A stretch of 41,272 bases of DNA, from positions 1-41,272 of the forward strand of contig NZ_JAKGBU010000011.1 in NCBI RefSeq assembly GCF_021555155.1, in the 5' to 3' direction. Source of the stretch: Rhizobium alarense. Lineage in GTDB: Bacteria > Pseudomonadota > Alphaproteobacteria > Rhizobiales > Rhizobiaceae. Numbering within the stretch: position 1 is the stretch's first letter; every line of letters begins with the position of its first letter. Below are positions 1-12,011 of the stretch, piece after piece. Position numbers and translations under genes: made by a program. The notes below the pieces were generated by a model. That model saw only the letters and a list, made by a program, of their open reading frames with translations. It searched no databases and had not been told where the DNA came from.

Positions 1-2
1 TC

Positions 3-173
3 CTGAACAAGAAGAGCAACCGCTTCGAGTTCACCATCGGCAATCTGATCCCGCCCGAGGCGCTCGACGGTGATCCGGCGGACGTGACCCGCGCGCTGGA
101 GCGTCACAGCGTCGTCTCGCTTGCGAGCGATGCCGATGCGGTTTTCGGCCGGCCGGCCCAGCAGTTGCCATAA
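3..173 (+). CDS. C-terminal end of a probable PlsC-like lysophospholipid acyltransferase (partial)
   Basis: An open frame enters from the left edge and ends at TAA 171-173, giving the last 56 residues of a protein whose start lies outside the window. The visible part begins LNKKSNRFEFTIGNLIPPEA. This resembles the end of the acyltransferase domain in PlsC/putative-hemolysin-type lysophospholipid acyltransferases, where an LNK-basic motif precedes a beta strand and an 'IG.PIP.EAL' segment. No catalytic HX4D motif is visible because it would lie upstream. The family call rests on this short tail only and is tentative; the coding call is firmer because the frame reads cleanly to a stop 40 bases before the next start. 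Confidence 0.5.
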   Translation: MNKKSNRFEFTIGNLIPPEALDGDPADVTRALERHSVVSLASDADAVFGRPAQQLP

Positions 174-213
174 CACCCTTCAAAGCCGTTCGATCTTGGC
201 TTAGGGAAGGGCG

Positions 214-1347
214 ATGATCGTCCGTTCCATGTTCGCCGAAAACTACCGGTCCCTGCGGTCCATCCGCATGGATCTCGGCGCGCTCAACCTTTTCGTCGGC
301 GAGAACGGCGCCGGGAAATCCAACCTCTACCGCGCCCTTCACCTGCTGCAGGCCGCAGCGCGCGGCACCTTCGCGCGCGAGATCGCGGAGGAGGGCGGCA
401 TGGCCTCGGCGCTGTGGAGCGGGCCGCGGCGCGCCACCGATCCGGTGCGCATCCGGCTCGAGACCGAACTCCTTGACGAGGATCGGGCAGCGACCTTCCG
501 CTACCGCATCGAAGCCGGGCTGAAACCGCCGGCCGCGGCGGGCTTCACCTTCGAGCCGCAGGTGAAGCTGGAGGAGCTGACAGTCACGCCCGGCTCGCGG
601 CCCGTCGTCATGATGAAGCGGGCCGGTCCGTCGATCTCGGTGCGCGGCGAAAACGGCCGGATGGAGACACATCCCGAGCAGGCGCTGCCCTCCGAAACGG
701 CGCTGGCGCTGCTTGGCGATGCCGGGCATTTCCCCGAGGTTGGCACCTTCCGCCGCGCCGTGACGCAGTGGCGCTTTTTTCACGGCTTCCGCACCGACCG
801 CGATTCGCCGCTGCGGGCGCCGGCGCTTGCCGTGACGGCGCCGATGCTGGACGAGGACGGTGCCAATCTCGCCGCGGTCCTCGCCACCCTTGCCTGCATC
901 CGCGAGGATACCGTGGATATCGACCGCGCCGTGTCGGATGCCTTTCGCGGCGCATCGCTCGTCGTCGGCGATCCCGAGGCCCATGCGACATTCGGGCTGG
1001 CCTTTCCGGAATTTCCGGGCCGCCTGTTTCAGGCGCGCGAACTGTCGGACGGACAGATTCGGTTTCTCGGGCTTGCCGCCGCGCTGCTTTCCTATCGCAC
1101 GCCGCCCTTCATCGCGCTCAACGAGCCCGAGGCGAGCCTGCATCCGTCCATGCTCGGTCCGCTCGCCGACATGATCGTGCAGGCGAGCGCCGCAAGCCAG
1201 ATCTGGCTTGTGACGCATTCCGAGCTCCTGGCCGACGAAGTGTCGCGCCGTGCGGGCATCAGGGCGCGCCGGGTCATCCGGCGGGACGGCGCGACCTGGA
1301 TCGACGGCATGCGGCTCACCGGAGAAATCGACGAGGAGGACGCATGA
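214..1347 (+). CDS. AAA/RecF-OLD-like ATPase
   Basis: A 377-residue ATPase of the RecF/SMC-like AAA_15/AAA_21 type. The Walker A motif GENGAGKS is at residues 29-36, right after an N-terminal 'ENYRSLRSI' strand typical of this family. An ABC-type signature LSDGQ is at about 277-281, a Walker B-like segment ALNEPEASLHP at about 301-311 (Asn replaces the usual Asp before Glu, as in several members of this group), and the H-loop THSE near 334-337. There is no C-terminal TOPRIM nuclease domain, so it is not a full OLD nuclease. The start is supported by a GGAAGG element about 6 bases upstream. It lies 61 bases before priA on the same strand and may be co-transcribed. A role in DNA metabolism or defence is possible but is not shown by the sequence. 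Confidence 0.85.
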   Translation: MIVRSMFAENYRSLRSIRMDLGALNLFVGENGAGKSNLYRALHLLQAAARGTFAREIAEEGGMASALWSGPRRATDPVRIRLETELLDEDRAATFRYRIEAGLKPPAAAGFTFEPQVKLEELTVTPGSRPVVMMKRAGPSISVRGENGRMETHPEQALPSETALALLGDAGHFPEVGTFRRAVTQWRFFHGFRTDRDSPLRAPALAVTAPMLDEDGANLAAVLATLACIREDTVDIDRAVSDAFRGASLVVGDPEAHATFGLAFPEFPGRLFQARELSDGQIRFLGLAAALLSYRTPPFIALNEPEASLHPSMLGPLADMIVQASAASQIWLVTHSELLADEVSRRAGIRARRVIRRDGATWIDGMRLTGEIDEEDA

Positions 1348-1408
1348 CGGCTGCCGTCGTCTGCCTGCCGGTTTCCTTTGCCGGGCGCGCGGGGCAGGAT
1401 CGGTCGCC

Positions 1409-3613
1409 ATGACGTCCGATTCGATCGATCTCTTCGGCGTGCCGTCGGGCCCGCGCACCGTGCCCGTCATGATCCCCATGCCGGCGCCGAGGGCTTATTC
1501 CTATGCCGTGCCGGACGGCGTGGCCGTGGAACCGGGCTCCATCGTGCAGGTGCCGCTCGGGCCGCGCATGGTGGCCGGCGTCGTCTGGGACGGCGACGGC
1601 GAGGACAAGGTCGATCCGAGGAAGCTGCGGCCGATCGAGAAGGTCTTCGACTGCCCGCCGCTTTCCAGGGAGATGCGCGCCTTTCTCGACTGGGTGTCCA
1701 CCTATACGCTGACGCCGCCGGGCCTGGTGGCGCGGATGGCGCTGCGGGCGCCGGCCGCCTTCGATCCCGAGCCGATGGTCGAGGGGCTGCGGTTCACCGG
1801 CGTCAGGCCGGAGCGGCTGACACCGGCGCGCGAGCGCGTGCTGGCGCTCGCATCGGACGGTTTCGCCTGGACGCGCTCCGGCCTCGCCCATGCGGCGGGC
1901 ACCTCGTCTGGGGTCATCGACGGGCTGACGCGGCAGGGCAGTTTCGAGACGGTCTTCCTGCCGCCGCCGCCGGTGGTCGCCGCCCCCGATCCGGATCACG
2001 CGGCGCCGCGGCTCGAAGGCCCGCAGACGGAGGCCGCCGCCGACCTGGTGGAGGCGGTGAGATCGGGCGGCTTCGGCGTGACGCTGATCGACGGCATCAC
2101 CGGATCAGGCAAGACGGAGGTCTATTTCGAGGCGATCGCCGAGACGCTGCGCGCGGGCCGGCAGGTGCTGATCCTGCTGCCCGAGATTGCGCTGACGGCG
2201 AGCTTTCTTGAGCGCTTCCAGGATCGCTTCGGCGCCAGGCCGGCCGAATGGCATTCGGACCTGGCGCCGCGCATCCGTGAAAAGGTCTGGCGCCAGGCGG
2301 CGACGGGCGACGTGCGGGTCGTGGCAGGTGCGCGCTCCGCGCTGTTCCTGCCCTTCGAGAACCTGGGCCTCATCATCGTCGACGAGGAGCACGACCCCGC
2401 CTACAAGCAGGAGGACCGTGTCTTCTACAACGCGCGCGACATGGCGGTGGTCAGGGCCCGCATCGGCGATTTTCCGGCCGTGCTCGTCTCCGCGACACCG
2501 TCGGTCGAAAGCCGGGTCAACGGCGATTCCGGCCGCTACCGCATGCTGCACCTGCCGACGCGCTTCGGCGACGCGGCGCTGCCGGATCTGCATCTCGTCG
2601 ACATGCGCCGCCATCCGCCGCAGCGCGGCGGGTTCCTGTCGCCGGTCCTCCTGCGCGCCATCGGCAAGACGGTGGAGAAGAGGGAGCAGGCACTGCTCTT
2701 CCTCAACCGGCGCGGCTATGCGCCACTCACCCTCTGCCGTGTCTGCGGCCACCGGTTCCAGTGCCCCAATTGCTCGAGCTGGCTCGTCGAGCACCGTTTC
2801 CGCGGGCAGATCCAGTGCCACCACTGCGGCCATGCGGAGCGCACGCCGGACGCCTGCCCGGAATGCGGCACGCTCGACCATCTCGCCGCCTGCGGCCCCG
2901 GCGTCGAGCGCATCGCGGAAGAGGTCGAGCGGCATTTCCCGGAGGCACGCACCATCGTGCTTTCCTCCGACCTGATGGGTGTCAAGCGGCTTCGGCTGGA
3001 GCTGGAGGCCATCGCCAAGGGCGAGGCCGACATCGTCATCGGAACGCAGCTCGTCGCCAAGGGGCACAACTTTCCGCTGATGTCGCTGGTCGGCATCGTC
3101 GACGCCGATCTCGGGCTGTCGAACGGCGATCCGCGCGCGGCGGAACGCACCTTCCAGCTTTTGTCGCAGGTGACGGGACGTGCCGGCCGGTCCGGCCTGA
3201 AGAGCCACGGGCTCATCCAGACCTATCAGCCGCAGCACCCCGTGATGCAGGCGATCGTTTCGGGCGAGGCGCGCGATTTCTACGAGCGCGAGATCGGCGA
3301 GCGCGAGCGGGCGGTCCTGCCGCCCTTCGGGCGCCTTGCGTCGGTGATCGTTTCGGCCGAGAGCCGGGCGGATGCGGAAGGCCATGCACGCGGCCTCAGG
3401 CAGGCGGCTCCGCGTGCCGACGGCATCGCGATCCTCGGTCCGGCCGAGGCGCCGCTCGCGCTGGTCCGCGGCCGGCACCGTTTCCGGCTGCTCGTCCACG
3501 GCCGCCGCGGCAGCGACATGCAGGGCTATCTCAAGGCCATGCTGGCCAACGGACCGAAGGAGCGCGGCTCGATCCATGTGCAGGTGGACATCGATCCGCA
3601 GAGCTTCCTCTGA
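1409..3613 (+). CDS. priA: Primosomal replication restart helicase PriA
   Basis: A 734-residue superfamily 2 DNA helicase that reloads the replisome at stalled forks. Seen in order: the N-terminal DNA-binding domain, Walker A GSGKT (232-236), the DEAH-type box DEEHD (325-329), and two zinc-binding cysteine sets (C443/C446, C452/C455, C470/C473, C483/C486) inserted between the helicase lobes, exactly the PriA layout. Motif VI, with its QVTGRAGR segment, follows. The reading frame stays open to 1250, but the ATG at 1409 (MTSDSIDLFGVP) gives the normal length. The upstream extension overlaps the end of the ATPase gene and is low-complexity basic sequence, so I chose 1409. Confidence 0.96.
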   Translation: MTSDSIDLFGVPSGPRTVPVMIPMPAPRAYSYAVPDGVAVEPGSIVQVPLGPRMVAGVVWDGDGEDKVDPRKLRPIEKVFDCPPLSREMRAFLDWVSTYTLTPPGLVARMALRAPAAFDPEPMVEGLRFTGVRPERLTPARERVLALASDGFAWTRSGLAHAAGTSSGVIDGLTRQGSFETVFLPPPPVVAAPDPDHAAPRLEGPQTEAAADLVEAVRSGGFGVTLIDGITGSGKTEVYFEAIAETLRAGRQVLILLPEIALTASFLERFQDRFGARPAEWHSDLAPRIREKVWRQAATGDVRVVAGARSALFLPFENLGLIIVDEEHDPAYKQEDRVFYNARDMAVVRARIGDFPAVLVSATPSVESRVNGDSGRYRMLHLPTRFGDAALPDLHLVDMRRHPPQRGGFLSPVLLRAIGKTVEKREQALLFLNRRGYAPLTLCRVCGHRFQCPNCSSWLVEHRFRGQIQCHHCGHAERTPDACPECGTLDHLAACGPGVERIAEEVERHFPEARTIVLSSDLMGVKRLRLELEAIAKGEADIVIGTQLVAKGHNFPLMSLVGIVDADLGLSNGDPRAAERTFQLLSQVTGRAGRSGLKSHGLIQTYQPQHPVMQAIVSGEARDFYEREIGERERAVLPPFGRLASVIVSAESRADAEGHARGLRQAAPRADGIAILGPAEAPLALVRGRHRFRLLVHGRRGSDMQGYLKAMLANGPKERGSIHVQVDIDPQSFL

Positions 3614-3647
3614 CCGGCCGGCAAACAGCTGTTCAAATGCGGCGACC

Positions 3648-3672
3648 CGGGATTCCGGCTCTGCCGGTCCCG
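3648..3672 (+). terminator. Hairpin after priA
   Basis: Two nested stems can form: an outer CGGGA (3648-3652) with TCCCG (3668-3672), and an inner CCGGC (3655-3659) with GCCGG (3663-3667) closing a TCT loop. It lies 35 bases after the priA stop and before the ribosome site of the next gene. No T tract follows, so it is a weak candidate as an intrinsic terminator. It could equally be an mRNA-end stabiliser or a partial attenuator. Confidence 0.35.
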
Positions 3673-3706
3673 TGGCATAACGGTGCGGCACGCGAAAGGA
3701 GCTCGC

Positions 3707-4099
3707 ATGTTCGAATTCTACTGGCCGACCGAAACCGGCGAACTGTCGGCCTTCGCAGCGGCGGCTGCGACCGCCGTCTTCGGTCTGATCGGCCTCTTCG
3801 CACCGCGGACGTCGCTGCGGCTCAACGGGCTCGACCTGCGCGAGGGCCGGGCGGACGGTCTCGCCGGCGCGCGCTCAACCGGCGGCTTCTATGCGGGGCT
3901 CGCCATCGCCGCGCTGCTGCTCGCGCAGGACTGGATCTATCTCGCCCTCGGCGCCGGTTTTTCGCTTGCCTGCTTTGGCCGGATTCTGTCCCTGATGTCG
4001 GACGGTTCGTTCTCCGCAAGGAGCGTCGTCTTCCTTGTCGTGCAGCTTGTCCTTGCCGTCATGCCACTGCTCCACGTGTTCGGATTTCTGGGCGGCTGA
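3707..4099 (+). CDS. Small membrane protein, DUF4345-like
   Basis: A 130-residue integral membrane protein with roughly four hydrophobic segments: near residues 10-32, two close together in 60-95, and one at 105-125. The length, the membrane pattern and the 'RSTGGFYAGLAIA' segment resemble the DUF4345 family, whose function is unknown. The chosen ATG follows AAAGGA at 3695-3700 with ideal spacing; an upstream in-frame ATG at 3683 would add eight residues and has no ribosome site. It stands between priA and the atp operon with its own leader. I assign no function. Confidence 0.75.
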   Translation: MFEFYWPTETGELSAFAAAAATAVFGLIGLFAPRTSLRLNGLDLREGRADGLAGARSTGGFYAGLAIAALLLAQDWIYLALGAGFSLACFGRILSLMSDGSFSARSVVFLVVQLVLAVMPLLHVFGFLGG

Positions 4100-4353
4100 A
4101 CGGGCGAATTTGAAGCCTTTCGCGAACGCGGATTCAATTTCGCCCAGATTCCGCCCCAGACGGATAGACATAAGGCGCATTCCTGACCCAGGCGTGTTGC
4201 GAGTCCAGAGTTCCTATGCTAGACGAACCGCGAAATTCAGAAAAAGCGGGCGTCAAAAGCCTGTGGGAGCTGAAGATTATCGCAACGAATTCAAAGTGTT
4301 AGGCTTACGGTTCTCCGCTAGGCAAGCGCTTTGGATGAAAATAAGAGAAGCTT
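4100..4353 (+). promoter_or_regulatory. Leader/promoter region of the atp operon
   Basis: These 254 bases separate the small membrane protein from atpH and are AT-richer than the surrounding genes. They must hold the promoter of atpHAGDC, because the preceding gene is a small unrelated protein. I could not pick a convincing -35/-10 pair: TTGCGA at 4197-4202 and TATGCT at 4215-4220 are only 12 bases apart. No open frame with a ribosome site is apparent. Confidence 0.4.
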
Positions 4354-4920
4354 GTGCCCGTGGCAGACACATCCCAGCTTGTTTCCGGTGTTGCGGAAAG
4401 ATACGCGTCCTCGCTTTTCGAACTCGCGCTTGAAGCTGGCTCCGCCGACGGCGTCGGTTCCGAACTCGATGGTTTCCAGACTCTCATCGACGAAAGTGCG
4501 GATCTGAAGCGGCTCGTGACGAGCCCGGTCTTCTCCGCCGAGGACCAGGCGAAGGCCATCGCGGCCATCGCCGAAAAAGCCGGCTTCTCGATGCTGGTCT
4601 CGAACTTCCTCAAGGTGGTCGCGTCGAACCGCCGGCTCTTCGCCGTGCCGGGCATGATCCGCGCCTATCGCGTGATCGCCGCCCGCCATCGGGGAGAAGT
4701 CACGGCCGAGGTCACCTCGGCTCATGCGCTGACCGCAGCGCAGGAAACAGAATTGAAGGCGGCGCTCAAGGGCGTCACCGGCAAAGACGTGGCGGTCTCC
4801 GTCACTGTCGACCCGTCCATTCTCGGTGGTCTGATCGTCAAGGTCGGGTCCCGCCAGATCGACACCTCCCTTCGCACCAAACTCTCTACCCTTAAGCTTG
4901 CACTGAAAGAGGTCGGCTGA
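4354..4920 (+). CDS. atpH: F1F0 ATP synthase subunit delta
   Basis: A 188-residue delta subunit of the peripheral stalk that holds the F1 head static against F0. The N-terminus shows the family pattern [13 protein letters not shown], followed by a helical bundle. The C-terminus carries the conserved segment around '[21 protein letters not shown]'-like residues, where delta contacts the b subunits. Length matches rhizobial homologues. The start is GTG at 4354, behind AGAGAAG; a second GTG at 4360 would remove two residues. It is first in the operon. Its stop TGA overlaps the atpA ATG by one base, so translation is probably coupled. Confidence 0.95.
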   Translation: MPVADTSQLVSGVAERYASSLFELALEAGSADGVGSELDGFQTLIDESADLKRLVTSPVFSAEDQAKAIAAIAEKAGFSMLVSNFLKVVASNRRLFAVPGMIRAYRVIAARHRGEVTAEVTSAHALTAAQETELKAALKGVTGKDVAVSVTVDPSILGGLIVKVGSRQIDTSLRTKLSTLKLALKEVG

Positions 4921-6449
4921 TGGATATCCGCGCCGCGGAAATTTCCGCAATTCTCAAAGATCAGATCAAAAACTTCGGCAAAGAGGCGGAAGTCTCGGAA
5001 GTCGGCCAGGTGCTCTCCGTGGGTGACGGCATCGCCCGTGTCTATGGCCTCGACAATGTCCAGGCCGGCGAAATGGTCGAGTTTCCCGGCGGCATCCGCG
5101 GCATGGCGCTGAACCTCGAAAGCGACAATGTCGGCGTCGTTATCTTCGGTTCCGACCGCGACATCAAGGAAGGCGACACCGTCAAGCGGACCGGCGCCAT
5201 CGTGGACGTTCCCGTAGGCCCGGAACTGCTCGGCCGCGTCGTCGACGCGCTCGGCAACCCGATCGACGGCAAGGGTCCGATCAACGCCAAGCAGCGTTCG
5301 CGCGTCGACGTCAAGGCGCCGGGCATCATTCCGCGCAAGTCGGTGCATGAGCCGATGTCGACAGGCCTCAAGGCCATCGACGCTCTCATCCCGGTTGGCC
5401 GCGGCCAGCGCGAGCTCGTCATCGGCGACCGCCAGACCGGCAAGACCGCCATCATTCTGGACACGATCCTGAACCAGAAGGCGATCCACGACAACGGACC
5501 GGAAGGCGACAAGCTTTACTGCGTCTACGTCGCCATCGGCCAGAAGCGTTCGACCGTCGCCCAGTTCGTCAAGGTGCTCGAAGAGCGCGGTGCGCTTCAG
5601 TATTCGATCATCGTTGCTGCAACCGCATCCGACCCGGCGCCGATGCAGTATCTCGCACCGTTTGCCGGCTGCGCGATGGGCGAATATTTCCGCGACAACG
5701 GCAAGCACGCCCTCATCGGCTACGACGACCTGTCAAAGCAGGCCGTTTCCTACCGCCAGATGTCGCTGCTGCTGCGCCGCCCGCCGGGCCGCGAAGCCTA
5801 TCCGGGTGACGTGTTCTACCTGCACTCCCGCCTGCTCGAGCGTGCCGCAAAGCTCAACGACGACCAGGGCGCCGGCTCGCTGACCGCCCTGCCGGTCATC
5901 GAAACGCAGGGCAACGACGTGTCGGCCTTCATCCCGACCAATGTGATCTCGATCACCGACGGCCAGATCTTCCTTGAAACGGACCTGTTCTACCAGGGTA
6001 TCCGCCCGGCCGTTAACGTCGGCCTGTCGGTATCGCGCGTGGGCTCGGCGGCGCAGATCAAGGCGATGAAGCAGGTTGCCGGCTCGATCAAGGGCGAACT
6101 CGCTCAGTATCGCGAAATGGCCGCCTTCGCGCAGTTCGGTTCGGACCTCGATGCTGCGACGCAGCGCCTCCTGAACCGCGGCGCGCGCCTGACCGAACTC
6201 CTGAAGCAGCCGCAGTTCTCGCCGCTGAAGACGGAAGAGCAGGTCGCGGTGATCTTCGCCGGCGTCAACGGCTATCTCGACAAGATCGCCGTCAACCAGG
6301 TCGGCAAGTTCGAACAGGGTCTGCTCGGCTACATGCGTTCCGAGGGCAAGGGCATCCTCGACACGATCCGCACGGAAAAGGCCATCAGCGACGACACCAA
6401 GGGCAAGCTCAAGGCTGCTCTCGATGCCTTCGCCAAGTCCTTCTCCTGA
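4920..6449 (+). CDS. atpA: F1F0 ATP synthase subunit alpha
   Basis: A 509-residue alpha subunit, the regulatory nucleotide-binding partner of beta in the F1 hexamer. It shows the beta-barrel N-terminus, the P-loop GDRQTGKT at residues 169-176, the segment '[15 protein letters not shown]', and the [20 protein letters not shown] region characteristic of alpha. It starts within the atpH stop codon (TGATG). The next gene, atpG, follows after 28 bases. Gene order and full length are normal and nothing appears damaged. Confidence 0.98.
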   Translation: MDIRAAEISAILKDQIKNFGKEAEVSEVGQVLSVGDGIARVYGLDNVQAGEMVEFPGGIRGMALNLESDNVGVVIFGSDRDIKEGDTVKRTGAIVDVPVGPELLGRVVDALGNPIDGKGPINAKQRSRVDVKAPGIIPRKSVHEPMSTGLKAIDALIPVGRGQRELVIGDRQTGKTAIILDTILNQKAIHDNGPEGDKLYCVYVAIGQKRSTVAQFVKVLEERGALQYSIIVAATASDPAPMQYLAPFAGCAMGEYFRDNGKHALIGYDDLSKQAVSYRQMSLLLRRPPGREAYPGDVFYLHSRLLERAAKLNDDQGAGSLTALPVIETQGNDVSAFIPTNVISITDGQIFLETDLFYQGIRPAVNVGLSVSRVGSAAQIKAMKQVAGSIKGELAQYREMAAFAQFGSDLDAATQRLLNRGARLTELLKQPQFSPLKTEEQVAVIFAGVNGYLDKIAVNQVGKFEQGLLGYMRSEGKGILDTIRTEKAISDDTKGKLKAALDAFAKSFS

Positions 6450-6477
6450 CAGGGTTCCATTCTAGGACGGAAAACGG

Positions 6478-9005
<2,528 letters not shown>

Positions 9006-9015
9006 TCGGAGGAAC

Positions 9016-9037
9016 GGGCGTCCTTTCGAGGGTGCCC
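9016..9037 (+). other. Intercistronic hairpin between atpD and atpC
   Basis: GGGC (9016-9019) pairs with GCCC (9034-9037), and inside it CCT pairs with AGG around a TTCG tetraloop. It sits 10 bases after the atpD stop. No T tract follows, and atpC continues in the same direction, so it may be an mRNA processing or stability element that tunes beta versus epsilon output. The energy has not been calculated. Confidence 0.35.
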
Positions 9038-9074
9038 TCTCCTGACCCGACGAAAACAGAAGAAGTGATTGGTC

Positions 9075-9482
9075 ATGGCCGACAGTTTCAACTTTGAACT
9101 CGTGTCTCCGGAGCGTCTGCTGGTTTCCGGCAGCGTGACCGAGGTGGTGCTTCCGGCAACGGAAGGCGAGATGACCGTCATGGCCAACCACGCGCCGACG
9201 ATGACGACGATCAAGCCGGGCGTGGTGAAGGTCAGGTTCGCCGACGGCAAGACCGACAGTTTTGTCGTGTTCGGCGGTTTCGCGGATATTCTGCCGAAGG
9301 GATGCACGCTGCTTGCCGAGTCCGCCGTCCACGTCGATGCCTTCGACGCCGCGCTAATCAGCAAGCGGATCGATGCCGCGAAGGCGGAGCTTGCCGGCGC
9401 AACGTCGGACGATCACAGATTTACGCTCGAAACCTATATGGCGCAGCTCACCACGCTGCACGGCGCGATCCTGCCGGCCTGA
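9075..9482 (+). CDS. atpC: F1F0 ATP synthase subunit epsilon
   Basis: A 135-residue epsilon subunit of the central stalk, which couples rotation and inhibits ATP hydrolysis. It begins MADSFNFELVSPERLLVSG, with the beta-sandwich motif 'PATEGEMTVMANHAP' typical of epsilon. The C-terminal helical part is present. I chose ATG 9075 over the in-frame TTG at 9069 because homologues start at MADSF and an AGAAG element lies upstream. It is last in the atp operon. The 69-base gap before it is the longest in the operon. Confidence 0.95.
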   Translation: MADSFNFELVSPERLLVSGSVTEVVLPATEGEMTVMANHAPTMTTIKPGVVKVRFADGKTDSFVVFGGFADILPKGCTLLAESAVHVDAFDAALISKRIDAAKAELAGATSDDHRFTLETYMAQLTTLHGAILPA

Positions 9483-9508
9483 CCGGTTTTCCCAAGGGCA
9501 AGACTTTT

Positions 9509-9535
9509 CAGAACCCCGCTCCGGCGCGGTTTCTG
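9509..9535 (+). terminator. Imperfect hairpin at the end of the atp operon
   Basis: CAGAA (9509-9513) pairs with TTCTG (9531-9535), and CCGC with GCGG inside, around a TCCGGC loop, leaving a small asymmetric internal bulge. It lies 26 bases after the atpC stop. Only a short T-containing segment (TTGCTGTT) follows, so termination may be partial. The position and the change of function downstream support the call. Confidence 0.4.
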
Positions 9536-9667
9536 TTGCTGTTAAGCACCTTTGCTGAAGCGTCGCGCAGCGATCGGTTTGTGCTTTTCCTCACGCGCAA
9601 TTGCTGCTTCTATCCGCCGGGCCGGACGAGACTGGACGATTCCGGCACAGGCTCTATCTGAAACGGG

Positions 9668-11122
9668 ATGGATTTCGTGGGCGAGCGCATAGTACCGGTC
9701 ATCATGGCGGGCGGCAAAGGCACGCGGCTCTGGCCCCTGTCCCGCGCGGCAGCGCCCAAGCAGTTCCTGGAGTTCCTCGGCGAGGCGACGCTTTTCCAGA
9801 AAACCCTGCAGCGCGTGTCGGCCACAGAACTCTACGAACCGCCGATCGTCGTGACGAACGCGGATTTCCGCTTCATGGTGGCGGAGCAGGCGCGTACCGC
9901 GGGCGTTGCGCTCTCTTCGATCCTGCTCGAGCCCGTCGCACGCAACACCGCCCCGGCTCTGGCTGCGGCAGCGACGCTCGTCGCCCGGCGTTTCGGCGAG
10001 GGCGCCATCATGCAGGTGCTCGCCTCCGACCACGAGATCAAGGCCGACCGGGTCTATTTCGACTGCGTCGAGAAGGCGCGCCGCGCCGCGGCTGCCGGAC
10101 GGCTCGTCACCTTCGGCATCACCCCGACGGAACCCGCGACGGGATACGGTTATATCGAACTCGGCGAGGCGCTTGGCGACGGCGTGCATGCCGTCAAGCG
10201 GTTTGTCGAGAAGCCGGATCAGGCGCGGGCCGAGGAACTGCTGGCCGCCGGCAACTATCTCTGGAATTCCGGTCTCTTCATGTTGCCGGTCGCCGTTTTC
10301 CTGCGGGAGTTGCGCCAGTATGCGCCGGAGGTGCTGGAATCGGCGGTCGCCGCGATCGACAACCTGAAGGGCGACCTGGATTTCGAGCGCCTTGACGCGG
10401 AGAGTTTTGCCGCCGCGCCGAACATTTCGATCGATTACGCGATTTTTGAAAAGACGCCGATCGCTGCGGTGGTTCCGTCGCCCTTCGCCTGGTCCGACCT
10501 TGGAAGCTGGGACTCGGTCTGGAAACAGGGGGACCGGGACGACAAGGGCAATGTCACCGACGGCAAGGTGACGCTTATCGGTACGGAAAACTCGCTCGTG
10601 TTGTCGAAGCACATCCATGTCGCGGTCCAGGGCCTCGCCGACCTGGCCGTCATCGCCAGCGAGGACGCCGTCTATGTCGGACGGATCGAGGACAGCCAGG
10701 ATGTCGGCAGACTGGTGAAGCAACTCGCCGCCGAGAAGTCGACGGTGCATCTCACCGAGACCCACAGGACGTCCTATCGTCCCTGGGGTGGCTTCACATC
10801 CATGCTGGAGGGCGAACGCTTCCAAGTGAAGCGCCTGTTCGTCACGCCGGGCAAGCGGCTGTCGCTGCAGCGCCATCACCATCGTTCGGAGCATTGGGTG
10901 GTGGTCCGCGGCACGGCGGAGGTGACGATCGGCGAGCGCACGATGCCGGTGCGGGAGAACGAATCCGTTTACATTCCGCAGGGCGAGATTCATCGCCTCG
11001 CCAATCCCGGCAAGATCACGCTGGAGCTCATCGAGGTGCAGACGGGATCCTATCTCGGAGAGGACGACATCATCCGCCTGGAGGACGAGTTCGGCCGGGA
11101 GTCCGAAGTGCCGCAGGCATAG
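9668..11122 (+). CDS. manC: Mannose-1-phosphate guanylyltransferase / mannose-6-phosphate isomerase
   Basis: A 484-residue bifunctional type II phosphomannose isomerase/GDP-mannose pyrophosphorylase. It makes mannose-6-phosphate from fructose-6-phosphate and GDP-mannose from mannose-1-phosphate and GTP, for surface polysaccharides. The nucleotidyltransferase signature GGKGTRLWPLSR is at residues 15-26, and the product-binding FVEKPD near 178-183. The C-terminal cupin domain carries the isomerase metal site QRHHHRSEHW at 401-410. Homologues are named manC, algA, cpsB or noeJ; the exact symbol depends on the strain. The gene stands alone, converging with the next gene only 13 bases away. Confidence 0.92.
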   Translation: MDFVGERIVPVIMAGGKGTRLWPLSRAAAPKQFLEFLGEATLFQKTLQRVSATELYEPPIVVTNADFRFMVAEQARTAGVALSSILLEPVARNTAPALAAAATLVARRFGEGAIMQVLASDHEIKADRVYFDCVEKARRAAAAGRLVTFGITPTEPATGYGYIELGEALGDGVHAVKRFVEKPDQARAEELLAAGNYLWNSGLFMLPVAVFLRELRQYAPEVLESAVAAIDNLKGDLDFERLDAESFAAAPNISIDYAIFEKTPIAAVVPSPFAWSDLGSWDSVWKQGDRDDKGNVTDGKVTLIGTENSLVLSKHIHVAVQGLADLAVIASEDAVYVGRIEDSQDVGRLVKQLAAEKSTVHLTETHRTSYRPWGGFTSMLEGERFQVKRLFVTPGKRLSLQRHHHRSEHWVVVRGTAEVTIGERTMPVRENESVYIPQGEIHRLANPGKITLELIEVQTGSYLGEDDIIRLEDEFGRESEVPQA

Positions 11123-11135
11123 GTGGCATCCGGGC

Positions 11136-11939
11136 TCAGAAGGGACCGCGAAGCTCTTCGGGAAGCGGCAGCCAGAGGCTCCGGTTGAAATAGTCCGGGA
11201 TATAGGTGTTCTTCGGGCGCGTCCGATCGGGCGTGATCAGGAAATTGTAGCGCGGCGTCTCGCTGAATTCCCTCTTGAGCTGGATCCGGTTGCCGAAGCG
11301 GATGATGTCGAACTCAGTCAGGGACTCGATATTCGCCAGGATGTCCGGTGCCTCCTCCCAGCGCACCTCGTCCAGAAAGGTGCGGATGGCGGCAAGCACG
11401 GCGCCCGTCATGTCCGGCAACGTATTGCGGTTTTCGACATTGAGCTTGATGCGGAACGACGTGATCCGCGTCTCCTGGTTGCCGCGGATCGCCAGATAGG
11501 CCGACGTGGGCGCCCGCGTTCCTTCCCGGTCGGTGGGAAACTCGCGATAGGAAGAGCATTCCCAGCTGCCTGCCGCAAAGCCGCCCTCGCGCCAGCCCGA
11601 GCTGGCAAAGCCGGTGCGCCGCAAGGCTTCGCAAAGATCCTTCGGATCGCGACGGATCGCGCGCTTGAATTTCGTTTCCATCGGCACGATGCGCGAGATC
11701 AGCCGATCGGGGATCGCGACCTTCGGTCGCGGGATGCGATTGCCGCGCAGTTCATACGGCCGCAGTTCCCGATCGTCGCCGGACGTGGAAATCGGATCGA
11801 AGCCGGTGCGCACCAGAAGATGATTGAGATTGCGGTAATCGTTTGCGAGCAGAAAGGTCGCCAGGATGGCCAGGACAAGACAGGCCGAAAGCGCGATGAA
11901 GAAGCCTTTGCCGGATCTTGCGCTGGTGCCGTCCGTCAT
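11136..11939 (-). CDS. Membrane-anchored protein of unknown function (possibly DUF6030)
   Basis: A 267-residue protein with one N-terminal membrane segment at about residues 13-31 (FFIALSACLVLAILATFLLA), then a hydrophilic domain expected in the periplasm. That domain holds two cysteines (in the DLCEAL and SWECSS segments) that could form a disulfide. The remainder has mixed alpha/beta character and ends with a Pro-rich 'LPLPEELRGPF'. It resembles a rhizobial family I recall as DUF6030, but I am not sure. It lies downstream of the small membrane gene at 12012-12209 on the same strand and may be co-transcribed. Adjacency to manC suggests, but does not prove, a link to the cell envelope. Confidence 0.7.
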   Translation of the reverse strand: MTDGTSARSGKGFFIALSACLVLAILATFLLANDYRNLNHLLVRTGFDPISTSGDDRELRPYELRGNRIPRPKVAIPDRLISRIVPMETKFKRAIRRDPKDLCEALRRTGFASSGWREGGFAAGSWECSSYREFPTDREGTRAPTSAYLAIRGNQETRITSFRIKLNVENRNTLPDMTGAVLAAIRTFLDEVRWEEAPDILANIESLTEFDIIRFGNRIQLKREFSETPRYNFLITPDRTRPKNTYIPDYFNRSLWLPLPEELRGPF

Positions 11940-12011
11940 GTCCCGTCGAAGATCCTGGTGCCGGGCGTGGCCGCTGGAAGCGCCGGAAACTCCACGCGCC
12001 GACCGGCATTG

